From Pseudomonadota bacterium (GTDB taxonomy: Bacteria; Pseudomonadota; Alphaproteobacteria; Rhizobiales; Rhizobiaceae), in contig QGUU01000165.1 in assembly GCA_003242525.1 (NCBI GenBank), forward strand, positions 1 through 6,023: a stretch of DNA of 6,023 nt. The letters are read 5' to 3'. The notes under the pieces were generated by a model that made no database searches, had not been told where the DNA came from, and saw only the letters and a program-made list of their open reading frames with translations. Both the position numbers and the translations under genes were made by a program. Of this stretch, positions 1 to 6,023 are shown one piece after another; the first letter of the stretch is position 1; every line of letters starts with the position of its first letter.

Positions 1-2023
1 GCCGACGGACGGGCAGGCCAGCCCTTCGGACATTACGCAATCGCTGGCCAAGGGTGCCCGCATGCATGGCGCCCGGTTGTTCGAGCGCGTGCGCGTGACC
101 GGCTTCGACATGAAGAACGGCCGCATCGTAGGGGTGAATACGGACCGGGGCACAATCGCCTGCGAAAAAGTGGTGAACTGCGCCGGCCAATGGGCGCGGC
201 AGGTGGGCGCCATGGCAGGCGTCACAGTTCCGCTCCAGCCGGTGAAGCATCAATATATCATCACCGAGAAGATCGAGGGGCTGGCCTCCGACACGCCTAC
301 CGTACGCGATCCCGACCGGCGGACTTACTTCAAGGAAGAGGTCGGTGGCCTCGTCATGGGCGGCTATGAGCCGAATCCGCAGGCGTGGCTGCCGGAAACG
401 CCCAGCGGGGACATTCCGGACGAATGGGAATTCCGCCTGTTCGACGACGATTTCGATCACTTCGAGCAGCATATGGAGCAGGCCATCGAGCGCGTTCCTG
501 CTCTTGCGAAAGTCGGCGTCAAGCGCATGATCAACGGGCCGGAAGCATTCACGCCTGACGGAAATTTCATCCTCGGGGCTGCGCCCGAATGCGGCAACAT
601 GTTCGTGGGCGCCGGATTCAACGCCTTCGGCATCGCCTCCGGCGGTGGTGCCGGCTGGGTGCTGGCCGAATGGGTGATGAGCGGCGAAGCGCCCCTGGAC
701 CTGTGGTCGGTGGACATACGCCGCTTCTCGGATCTGCACCGGGACCGGGATTGGGTGCGGGAGCGCACGCTGGAGGCATACGGCAAGCACTACACGGTTG
801 CTTTCCCGCATGAGGAATATGAAAGCGGCCGCCCGCGGATCGTCTCGCCGCTCTATGAACGGCTGAAGGCCCATCGCGCCGTCTTCGGTTCCAAGCTTGG
901 CTGGGAGCGGCCGAACTGGTTCGCGCCGGCGGGCATGGAGGCAAGGGACGTTTATTCGATGGGCCGCCAGAACTGGTTCGAGCCTGTCGGTGCCGAGCAC
1001 AGGCATGTGCGGGAGGCTGTGGGCCTGTTCGATCAGTCCTCGTTCTCCAAATACGAACTCGGCGGACCGGACGCGCAGAAGGCGCTGGACTGGATCTGCG
1101 CCAATGATGTGAGCAGGCCGGTGGGGCGGGTGACCTACACGCAGTTGCTCAACACGCGTGGCGGCATCGAGTCCGACCTGACCGTGGCTCGACTGGCGGA
1201 AGACAGGTTCTACATCGTCACGGGCACGGGCTTTCGCACGCACGATTTCGGCTGGATACGCGATCATATTTCAGGCGACCTCGACGTTACGCTGACCGAC
1301 GTCACGGAGGATTTCGGGACGCTGTCGCTGATGGGGCCGCGGGCCCGTGACGTCCTGTCGGCGGTAACTGAGGCCGATGTGTCCAATTCTGCTTTCCCAT
1401 TCGGCCATGTGCGGGAAATCCACATTGCCGGCCACAAGGTGCGCGCGCTGCGCATTACCTATGTCGGCGAATTGGGCTGGGAACTCCACATGCCGATCGG
1501 CGCGACAGGCGCGGTCTTTGATGCGCTGATGGCGGCCGGCCAGGCTTTCGACATCCGCCCCATCGGCTATCGCGCACTGGAATCGCTTAGGCTCGAAAAG
1601 GGTTACCGGGCTTGGGGTTCGGACATCACCCCCAATGACACGCCGCTGGAGGCCGGCCTGGGCTGGGCGGTGAAGTTGCGCAAGAACACGGATTTCCTCG
1701 GACGCCGGGCGCTCGAGGAAGCCCACGGCAAGGCGCCGCAGAAGCGTTTCGCCGGCTTTACAGTCGATGACCCGGAGATCGTCCTGCTCGGGCGGGAAAC
1801 GATACTGCGAGACGGCAAGCCGGTCGGCTATCTGACGAGCGGAGGATACGGCTACACCGTGGGGAAGAGCATCGGCTACGGCTATGTACGCGGCGAGGAT
1901 GGCGCCAGCAACGAATATCTCGCCGCTGGCGAATACGAATTGGTCGTGGCCATGGAGCGCATTCCTGCGCGCATCCACCTGGAGCCACTTTACGACCCTA
2001 CCGGAGAAAAGGTGAAAGCATGA
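1..2023 (+). CDS. FAD-dependent amine dehydrogenase fused to GcvT domain (dimethylglycine/sarcosine dehydrogenase-like), 5' end missing
   Basis: The frame is open to the left edge. The codons before the ATG at 62 read PTDGQASPSDITQSLAKGAR, which lines up with the paralogue downstream from about its residue 147, so that ATG is internal and roughly 146 N-terminal residues are missing, including the GxGxxG FAD loop and the flavin-linked histidine. What remains is the C-terminal part of the DAO fold (VNCAGQWAR at 175-201, HQY at 248-256, INGPEAFTPDG near 532-564, GFNAFGIASGGGAG near 610-653, DLWSVDIRRF near 700-728). A linker with GWERPNWF (899-922) leads into a GcvT domain, with GGIESDL at 1160-1180. 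The Asp at 1175-1177 aligns with the acidic folate-site residue of the family. The GcvT C-terminal domain ends with LEPLYDPTGEKVKA. Family members oxidise an N-methyl group and transfer it to tetrahydrofolate as methylene-THF, in the bacterial cytoplasm. The substrate (dimethylglycine, sarcosine or another methylated amine) cannot be decided here. No frameshift is seen. Confidence 0.9.
   Translation, partial: PTDGQASPSDITQSLAKGARMHGARLFERVRVTGFDMKNGRIVGVNTDRGTIACEKVVNCAGQWARQVGAMAGVTVPLQPVKHQYIITEKIEGLASDTPTVRDPDRRTYFKEEVGGLVMGGYEPNPQAWLPETPSGDIPDEWEFRLFDDDFDHFEQHMEQAIERVPALAKVGVKRMINGPEAFTPDGNFILGAAPECGNMFVGAGFNAFGIASGGGAGWVLAEWVMSGEAPLDLWSVDIRRFSDLHRDRDWVRERTLEAYGKHYTVAFPHEEYESGRPRIVSPLYERLKAHRAVFGSKLGWERPNWFAPAGMEARDVYSMGRQNWFEPVGAEHRHVREAVGLFDQSSFSKYELGGPDAQKALDWICANDVSRPVGRVTYTQLLNTRGGIESDLTVARLAEDRFYIVTGTGFRTHDFGWIRDHISGDLDVTLTDVTEDFGTLSLMGPRARDVLSAVTEADVSNSAFPFGHVREIHIAGHKVRALRITYVGELGWELHMPIGATGAVFDALMAAGQAFDIRPIGYRALESLRLEKGYRAWGSDITPNDTPLEAGLGWAVKLRKNTDFLGRRALEEAHGKAPQKRFAGFTVDDPEIVLLGRETILRDGKPVGYLTSGGYGYTVGKSIGYGYVRGEDGASNEYLAAGEYELVVAMERIPARIHLEPLYDPTGEKVKA
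2003..2015 (+). promoter_or_regulatory. Ribosome binding site of the second flavoprotein gene
   Basis: GGAG at 2003-2006 and AAGGTGA at 2009-2015 lie inside the last codons of the first gene, with 4 bases between AAGGTGA and the ATG at 2020. AGGTGA matches the 3' part of the consensus AAGGAGGTGA. The start overlaps the upstream stop as ATGA (2020-2023), which supports this start and translational coupling. Confidence 0.6.
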
Positions 2024-4437
2024 CCTTCAAGGCGGACCGCCACGTCCACATTCTCGTCATTGGCGGCGGCGCGATTGGTACTTCCGTTGCCTATCACCTG
2101 GCCCGGGACGGTGCGAAGGATGTGCTTCTCGTTGAAAAGGCGCAGCTTACGCATGGTTGCACCTGGCACGCTGCGGGCCTGGTGGGCCAGCTTCGCGGGA
2201 AGCGCAACCTGACCCGGCTGATGCAGAATTCGGTGGCCGTCTTCGACCGCCTGGAAAAAGAGACGGGCCAGGCGATTTCCTGGCACAAGGTCGGGTCGCT
2301 GCGGCTGGCCGGCAGCCGCGACCGCTGGAGCGAGATCCGCCGCTCCATGGGGCAGGCCAAGAGCTTCGGCGTGGAGTGCTATTCGCTTTCGGCCGAGGAG
2401 GCGGCGAAACGGTTTCCATTCATCGACAGGCGCGGGATCGAGGGCGCGGCGTTCATTCCGGGCGATGGCTATATCGACCCCTATTCCCTGACAATGGCCT
2501 TCGCAAAGGGTGCGCGCCAGTATGGCGCCCGGATCGAGGAGGGTGTCACTGTCGAGGACATTGTCGTGAAGGACCGGCGGGCGGTGGGCGTCGTCACAAA
2601 TGCCGGCACCATTGGCTGCGACATCCTCGTCAATTGCGCGGGCCTGTGGGCAAGGCGAGTGGGCGCCATGGCCGGCGTGCCGCTCGCGGCCGGGGTGGTG
2701 GAGCACCAATATTTCCTCACCGAGAAGAAGCTGAAGTTCGATGCCGATCTCACCACCCTGCGCGATCCCGACAATAATTTCTATCTGAAGCCCGACACGG
2801 GTGCATTTGCCATCGGTGGGTGGGAGGACGGTACCAAGGGGTGCTGGCGAGGCATGCCGCCGCTCGATTTCGGGCGCGAACTGTTCGAGCCCAATATGGA
2901 GCGGCTGGAGCTTTTCGCCTTGCCTGCGGCAGAGAGACTGCCCGTGCTCAACGAGGTGGGCATCCAGACTGTCATCAACGGGCCCATACCAGTTTCGTTC
3001 GACGGCGAACCGATCATGGGCCTGGTGCCGCAGCTCGACAATTTCTACGTCGCCTGTGGCTTCACTGCGGGCATCGCCGGGTCCGGTGGCGCGGGGCTGG
3101 CCTTGTCCAACATGATCCTACATGGCGATGCAGGCATGGATCTGTGGCCCTTCGATGTGCGCCGCTTCGGCGCAGTGCAGGCGCAGGGGCGCTATCTCGA
3201 GGCGCGCGCCATCGAAGCCTATGGCAGCTACTACAAGATTCACTGGCCGGCCGAGGAGACTTCCGCCGGCCGGGGCCTGCGCCGATCTCCCCTGCATGAT
3301 ACGCTCCGGCAGCGTGGTGCGGTATTCGGGTCAAGGTTCGGCTGGGAGCGGCCGAACTGGTTCCGCGTTGAGGACATCGAGGCGGACGAGCATGTCGGTT
3401 TCGAGGAGAAGCCGGGCTGTTTCGCCGCCGTAGCGGCCGAAGTGCGGGCAATACGCGAGCGCGCCGCGCTCATCGACCAGACCTCATTTGCCAAGTACGA
3501 GATTTCGGGCCACGGCGCGCAGGATGCCTTGCAGCGGATCGCCGCCAACGACCTTTCCGGCGAGCCGGGCAGGGCGGTTTACACCCAGCTTTGCAACGAA
3601 AAGGGCGGCATAGAGGCTGATCTGACCTTTGTGCACATTGAGAAGGACCGCTTCCTGTGCGTAACCGGATCGGGCTTCGGCGTGCATGACAGCCAGTGGA
3701 TCGCGCGGCACCTGCCCGCCGGCGTGACCATGCGTGAGGTGACCAATAGCTACGCCACCATCAATCTCTGCGGGCCGCTGGCGCGCGAAATCCTGCAATC
3801 CGCCACCGATGACGACGTGTCGAATGACGCTTTCCCCTTCCTTGCCGCGCGTCGCATAGAAGTGGGCAACGCTCACGCGCTCGCCGTACGTGTAGGCTAT
3901 GTCGGGGAACTCGGCTGGGAACTCTATATTGCGCAGGAATTCGCACCCCATGTTTATGAGGTGCTGCGCGAAGCCGGTGCCCGACATGGCATTGCCGATG
4001 CAGGTTATCGAGCCATCGATTCCTGCCGGATGGAGAAGGGCTATCTCTACTGGTCCGGAGATATTTCGCCTGACTACAATCCTTACGAAGCCGGCCTCGG
4101 TTTCGCCGTTGCACTCGACAAGGGCGATTTCATCGGTCGCGACGCGCTGAAGCGGATCAAGGCAGAAGGCGTGGCGCGCAAGCTCTGTTCGTTCACCATC
4201 GACGGCTTCGCGCCGCTGCACGGCGGAGAGGCGATCCTTCATGAAGGCAGGGTAGTCGGCTCCACGACATCGGTCGGCTACGGGCACACGCTCGGCAAGA
4301 CCATTGCCTTCGGCTACCTGCCCGCCGAACTCGCGGCCGAACCCTCGTTTGAAATCGAGGCGTTCGGGCACGCCTATGCAGCCAGACGCGGGCCGCGCAC
4401 GCTTTATGATCCGAAGATGGAGAGACTCAAGGCATGA
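2020..4437 (+). CDS. FAD-dependent amine dehydrogenase fused to GcvT domain (dimethylglycine dehydrogenase-like), complete
   Basis: This 805-residue protein has the usual length of the fused oxidoreductase-aminomethyltransferase family. The Rossmann FAD loop is VIGGGAIG (residues 13-20), with Glu39 ending the second strand as the usual ribose ligand. TWHAAGL (48-54) contains His50, which aligns with the histidine that covalently carries FAD in mammalian dimethylglycine dehydrogenase. HQY is at 229-231. The DAO fold runs to about residue 370. A linker with GWERPNWF (441-448) leads to a GcvT domain, with GGIEADL (529-535) and Asp534 as the likely folate-site acid, then MEKGYLYWSGDISPDYNPYE and a GcvT C-terminal domain. 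No signal peptide or membrane segment is seen. Predicted role: oxidative N-demethylation with one-carbon transfer to tetrahydrofolate. It is a diverged paralogue of the gene before it: by hand I count 45 identities over 82 ungapped residues from residue 484. It differs at the conserved GFNxxGI motif. It overlaps both neighbours by 4 bases, so expression is probably coupled. The substrate is unknown. Confidence 0.92.
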   Translation: MTFKADRHVHILVIGGGAIGTSVAYHLARDGAKDVLLVEKAQLTHGCTWHAAGLVGQLRGKRNLTRLMQNSVAVFDRLEKETGQAISWHKVGSLRLAGSRDRWSEIRRSMGQAKSFGVECYSLSAEEAAKRFPFIDRRGIEGAAFIPGDGYIDPYSLTMAFAKGARQYGARIEEGVTVEDIVVKDRRAVGVVTNAGTIGCDILVNCAGLWARRVGAMAGVPLAAGVVEHQYFLTEKKLKFDADLTTLRDPDNNFYLKPDTGAFAIGGWEDGTKGCWRGMPPLDFGRELFEPNMERLELFALPAAERLPVLNEVGIQTVINGPIPVSFDGEPIMGLVPQLDNFYVACGFTAGIAGSGGAGLALSNMILHGDAGMDLWPFDVRRFGAVQAQGRYLEARAIEAYGSYYKIHWPAEETSAGRGLRRSPLHDTLRQRGAVFGSRFGWERPNWFRVEDIEADEHVGFEEKPGCFAAVAAEVRAIRERAALIDQTSFAKYEISGHGAQDALQRIAANDLSGEPGRAVYTQLCNEKGGIEADLTFVHIEKDRFLCVTGSGFGVHDSQWIARHLPAGVTMREVTNSYATINLCGPLAREILQSATDDDVSNDAFPFLAARRIEVGNAHALAVRVGYVGELGWELYIAQEFAPHVYEVLREAGARHGIADAGYRAIDSCRMEKGYLYWSGDISPDYNPYEAGLGFAVALDKGDFIGRDALKRIKAEGVARKLCSFTIDGFAPLHGGEAILHEGRVVGSTTSVGYGHTLGKTIAFGYLPAELAAEPSFEIEAFGHAYAARRGPRTLYDPKMERLKA
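4419..4432 (+). promoter_or_regulatory. Ribosome binding region of the kinase gene, with two possible starts
   Basis: GGAGAG (4419-4424) and AAGG (4429-4432) precede two consecutive ATG codons at 4434 and 4437. GGAGAG lies 9 bases from the first ATG, and AAGG lies 4 bases from the second. The first ATG makes an ATGA overlap like the junction upstream, so I prefer it. The choice changes the protein by one methionine only. Confidence 0.45.
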
Positions 4438-5345
4438 TGGAAGACACCGCCGCGGCGCGCGCGGCCATGAAGGAAATCCCGGAACTCAAGGGTTTCGAGG
4501 GCGAGATCGAGCGTCTGGGCGGCATGACCAACCTGGTCTTCAGGGTTGGCGAGTACTGCCTGCGCATTCCGGGCAAGGGTACTGAAGAATATATCGACCG
4601 CACCAATGAGTCGGTTGCCGCAGCCGAAGCAGCCCGCGCCGGCGTCAGCCCCGAGGTGCTGCATTTCGATCCCGCCACCGGCGTGATGGTGACGCGCTTC
4701 ATCCACGGCGCAGAGACGATGTCTCCGGAGAAATTCCGCAGCCGAGCGGGCAGTCCTACCAGGGCGGCGCTGGCGTTTCGCAGATTGCATGAGAGCGGCG
4801 CCCAGTTTCCATTCCGTTTCGAGCTTTTCGCGATGATCGACGACTATCTGAAGGTTCTGTCCACCAAGGATGTCGTCTTGCCTGAGGGCTATCACGAGGT
4901 CGTCCGGGAGGCGGACCAGAACGTGCGTGCGGCACTTGCCGCGCATCCGCTACCACTGACCGCCTGCCATTGCGATCCATTGTGCGAAAACGTCCTCGAT
5001 ACGGGCGAGCGCATGTGGATTGTCGACTGGGAATATTCCGGCATGAATGACCCGCTCTGGGATCTCGGCGACCTGGCCGTGGAAGCCGGCTTCGACGCGG
5101 AACAGGAAGAGGAGATGATGCGGGCCTATTTCGGGCGCGAGCCGCTACCGGCGGAACGCGGACGCGTGGTCATATACAAGGCCATGTGCGACCTTCTGTG
5201 GACGCTCTGGGGCCTCATCCAACTCGCAAACAAAAATCCTGCGGAGGACTTTCGCGCCTATGCAGACGGGCGTTTCGCCCGCTGCAAGGCACTGATGGAG
5301 GCCCCGTCTTTCGCCGGGCATGTTGCGGCGGTAGCCAAAGGATAG
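4434..5345 (+). CDS. Choline/ethanolamine kinase-like phosphotransferase (LicA/APH fold)
   Basis: This 303-residue soluble protein has the eukaryotic-like kinase fold of the choline kinase and aminoglycoside phosphotransferase superfamily. Visible motifs are the nucleotide loop GGMTNLVFRV (residues 29-38), YCLRIPGKGT (41-50), IDRTNE (54-59) as in bacterial LicA-type choline kinases, and TGVMVTRFIHG (82-92). The catalytic loop is HCDPLCEN (179-186), with Asp181 as the likely base and Asn186 as a metal ligand. DWEYSGMNDPLWDLGDLA (198-215) contains the DFG-equivalent Asp198. All core catalytic positions are present, so it should be active. The family transfers the ATP gamma-phosphate to a hydroxyl of a small molecule, and the IDR and DWEYSGMNDPLWDL motifs favour choline or ethanolamine over an antibiotic. 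The gene overlaps the flavoprotein gene by 4 bases and is the last gene of the operon, which suggests a substrate related to methylated amines (inference). Other amino-alcohols or sugars remain possible. It ends one base before the convergent dehydrogenase gene. Confidence 0.85.
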   Translation: MMEDTAAARAAMKEIPELKGFEGEIERLGGMTNLVFRVGEYCLRIPGKGTEEYIDRTNESVAAAEAARAGVSPEVLHFDPATGVMVTRFIHGAETMSPEKFRSRAGSPTRAALAFRRLHESGAQFPFRFELFAMIDDYLKVLSTKDVVLPEGYHEVVREADQNVRAALAAHPLPLTACHCDPLCENVLDTGERMWIVDWEYSGMNDPLWDLGDLAVEAGFDAEQEEEMMRAYFGREPLPAERGRVVIYKAMCDLLWTLWGLIQLANKNPAEDFRAYADGRFARCKALMEAPSFAGHVAAVAKG

Positions 5346-5346
5346 C

Positions 5347-6023
5347 TCAGCGGGTGAAGCTCTGCGCGTTGCCGGCATCGACATTGATGATGTTGCCGGT
5401 GGACTTGGCCGACATGTCCGAAGCGAGGAAGTAGACCGCTTCGGCAACGTCCTCGGGGAACACCGAGCGCTTCAGCATGGAGCGCTTGCGATAGTGTTCC
5501 TCCAATTCGTCCGGCTTCATCGCATAGGCGGCGGCGCGCTGCTCGCGCCATTCGCCGGTCCAGATCTTGGAACCTCTCAGCACTGCGTCTGGATTGACCG
5601 TGTTGACGCGAATCTGGTGCTCCGCGCCTTCCAGCGCCAGGCAGCGGGCGAGATGGATTTCGGCCGCCTTCGCCGTGCAATAGGCCGCCGCGTTGGGGGA
5701 GGCGGCAAGCCCGTTCTTGGAGGCTATGAAGACGACGTTGCCGCCGATGTTCTGGCGCTTGAATGTGCGGAACGCCTCGCGCGAGACGAGGAAATAGCCC
5801 TTGGCAAGGATGTCCATATTGCGGTTCCACATGGACAGTTCCGTGTCCTCGATGGGCGCCGAGGAGGAAATGCCTGCATTGGAAACGAGTATGTCGACCC
5901 CGCCATATTCAACGGCCGCCGTGGCGTAGGCTGCAGCGACTGCAGCTTCGTCGGTAACGTCGAGCTGCACCGGTCGCACGAAGTCCTTGCCGAAAGCCTT
6001 GCCAAGCTCGTCATTGGCCTTTG
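5347..6023 (-). CDS. rhaD: Probable bifunctional rhamnulose-1-phosphate aldolase / short-chain dehydrogenase, C-terminal part only
   Basis: The frame stays open to the right edge. The codons before the GTG at 5979-5977 read KANDELGKAFGKDF, normal Rossmann-fold sequence continuing into VRPVQLDVTDE, so that GTG is an internal valine and the 5' end is missing. About 224 residues are present: most of a classical short-chain dehydrogenase fold without its N-terminal glycine-rich NAD loop. Visible are VDILVSNAGIS, the catalytic Ser in VVFIASKNG, and YCTAK (Tyr codon 5682-5680, Lys four residues later). The end, TGNIINVDAGNAQSFTR, and the stretch NPDAVLRGSKIWTGEWREQR closely resemble, from memory, the C-terminus of rhizobial RhaD (about 700 residues). 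In that protein an N-terminal class II aldolase domain cleaves rhamnulose-1-phosphate and this domain oxidises the resulting lactaldehyde. The aldolase half is outside the window, so a related aldolase-dehydrogenase fusion or a stand-alone dehydrogenase cannot be excluded. It converges on the kinase gene and looks unrelated to amine metabolism. Confidence 0.8.
   Translation of the reverse strand, partial: KANDELGKAFGKDFVRPVQLDVTDEAAVAAAYATAAVEYGGVDILVSNAGISSSAPIEDTELSMWNRNMDILAKGYFLVSREAFRTFKRQNIGGNVVFIASKNGLAASPNAAAYCTAKAAEIHLARCLALEGAEHQIRVNTVNPDAVLRGSKIWTGEWREQRAAAYAMKPDELEEHYRKRSMLKRSVFPEDVAEAVYFLASDMSAKSTGNIINVDAGNAQSFTR
5371..5400. other. Possible hairpin just past the convergent stop codons
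   Basis: CCGGCA (5372-5377) pairs with TGCCGG (5394-5399), and ACAT (5381-5384) pairs with ATGT (5390-5393) around a 5-base loop, with a 3-base bulge (5378-5380). It starts 26 bases after the kinase stop and lies inside the codons for TGNIINVDAGN of the reverse-strand gene. No T-run follows in either direction, so it is not a standard intrinsic terminator. It could slow polymerase or protect the 3' end of the mRNA, or be a chance result of conserved codons. Confidence 0.2.

Noticed and set aside
62..64. ATG at 62 as the real start of the first gene
   Set aside because: The 20 codons upstream are open and homologous to the paralogue, so the gene begins before the window.
1271..1978. 235-codon open frame on the - strand opposite the first flavoprotein gene
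   Set aside because: A shadow of the GcvT-domain coding sequence, with no family motif.
1990..2709. 239-codon open frame on the - strand across the junction of the two flavoprotein genes
   Set aside because: Opposite the FAD-binding domain, with no recognisable motif. Nothing suggests a real antisense gene.
2157..2777. 206-codon + strand frame inside the second flavoprotein gene
   Set aside because: Rich in Arg, Gly and Pro as expected of an out-of-frame reading of GC-rich coding DNA. The overlapping frame carries the true FAD motifs.
3484..4371. Long open frame (295 codons) on the - strand opposite the second flavoprotein gene
   Set aside because: It lies wholly opposite a gene with strong family motifs and shows no recognisable domain. 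Long antisense frames are common in GC-rich DNA.
4434..5345. Kinase as an aminoglycoside-resistance enzyme
   Set aside because: The fold is shared, but the IDR motif, the DWEYSGMNDPLWDL motif and the operon context point to a choline/ethanolamine-type kinase.
5371..5400. Hairpin as an intrinsic terminator for the kinase operon
   Set aside because: The stem is interrupted by a bulge, no T-run follows on either strand, and it falls in conserved codons of the facing gene. Kept only as a low-confidence structure.
5977..5979. GTG as the real start of the reverse-strand dehydrogenase
   Set aside because: The codons upstream stay open to the edge and encode fitting Rossmann-fold sequence. Starting here would remove the NAD-binding loop.

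Overview
The window is GC-rich, densely packed bacterial DNA with long uninterrupted reading frames and stop-start overlaps. It looks like an alphaproteobacterium of the rhizobial type (Hyphomicrobiales). The main reason is the reverse-strand gene at the right edge, whose C-terminus closely resembles the bifunctional RhaD protein of rhizobia. The genus cannot be read from the sequence alone.

Left and centre (1-5345, + strand): an apparent three-gene operon. The first gene lacks its 5' end. It and the second are tandem paralogues of the dimethylglycine/sarcosine dehydrogenase type: an FAD-dependent amine oxidoreductase (DAO fold) fused to a tetrahydrofolate-binding aminomethyltransferase (GcvT) domain. 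The third gene is a choline/ethanolamine kinase-like phosphotransferase. Both junctions are 4-base ATGA overlaps, so the three products are probably translationally coupled. The promoter lies upstream of the window.

Right (5347-6023, - strand): the C-terminal short-chain dehydrogenase half of a probable RhaD (rhamnulose-1-phosphate aldolase / lactaldehyde dehydrogenase fusion), running off the right edge. Its stop codon is one base from the kinase stop codon, so the two units converge with no intergenic space.

How the genes may work together (inference): the two flavoproteins would oxidatively demethylate a small N-methylated amine or betaine-derived amino acid and pass the one-carbon unit to tetrahydrofolate. 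The kinase may phosphorylate a related amino-alcohol or quaternary amine. The true substrate is not established. The RhaD unit belongs to rhamnose or other deoxysugar catabolism and looks functionally separate.

There are no RNA genes, insertion sequences, CRISPR arrays or intergenic stretches in the window. The most interesting points are the divergence of the second flavoprotein from its partner in a conserved nucleotide-fold motif, the unexplained kinase, and the one-base convergent junction. I see no clear sign of a wholly new system.
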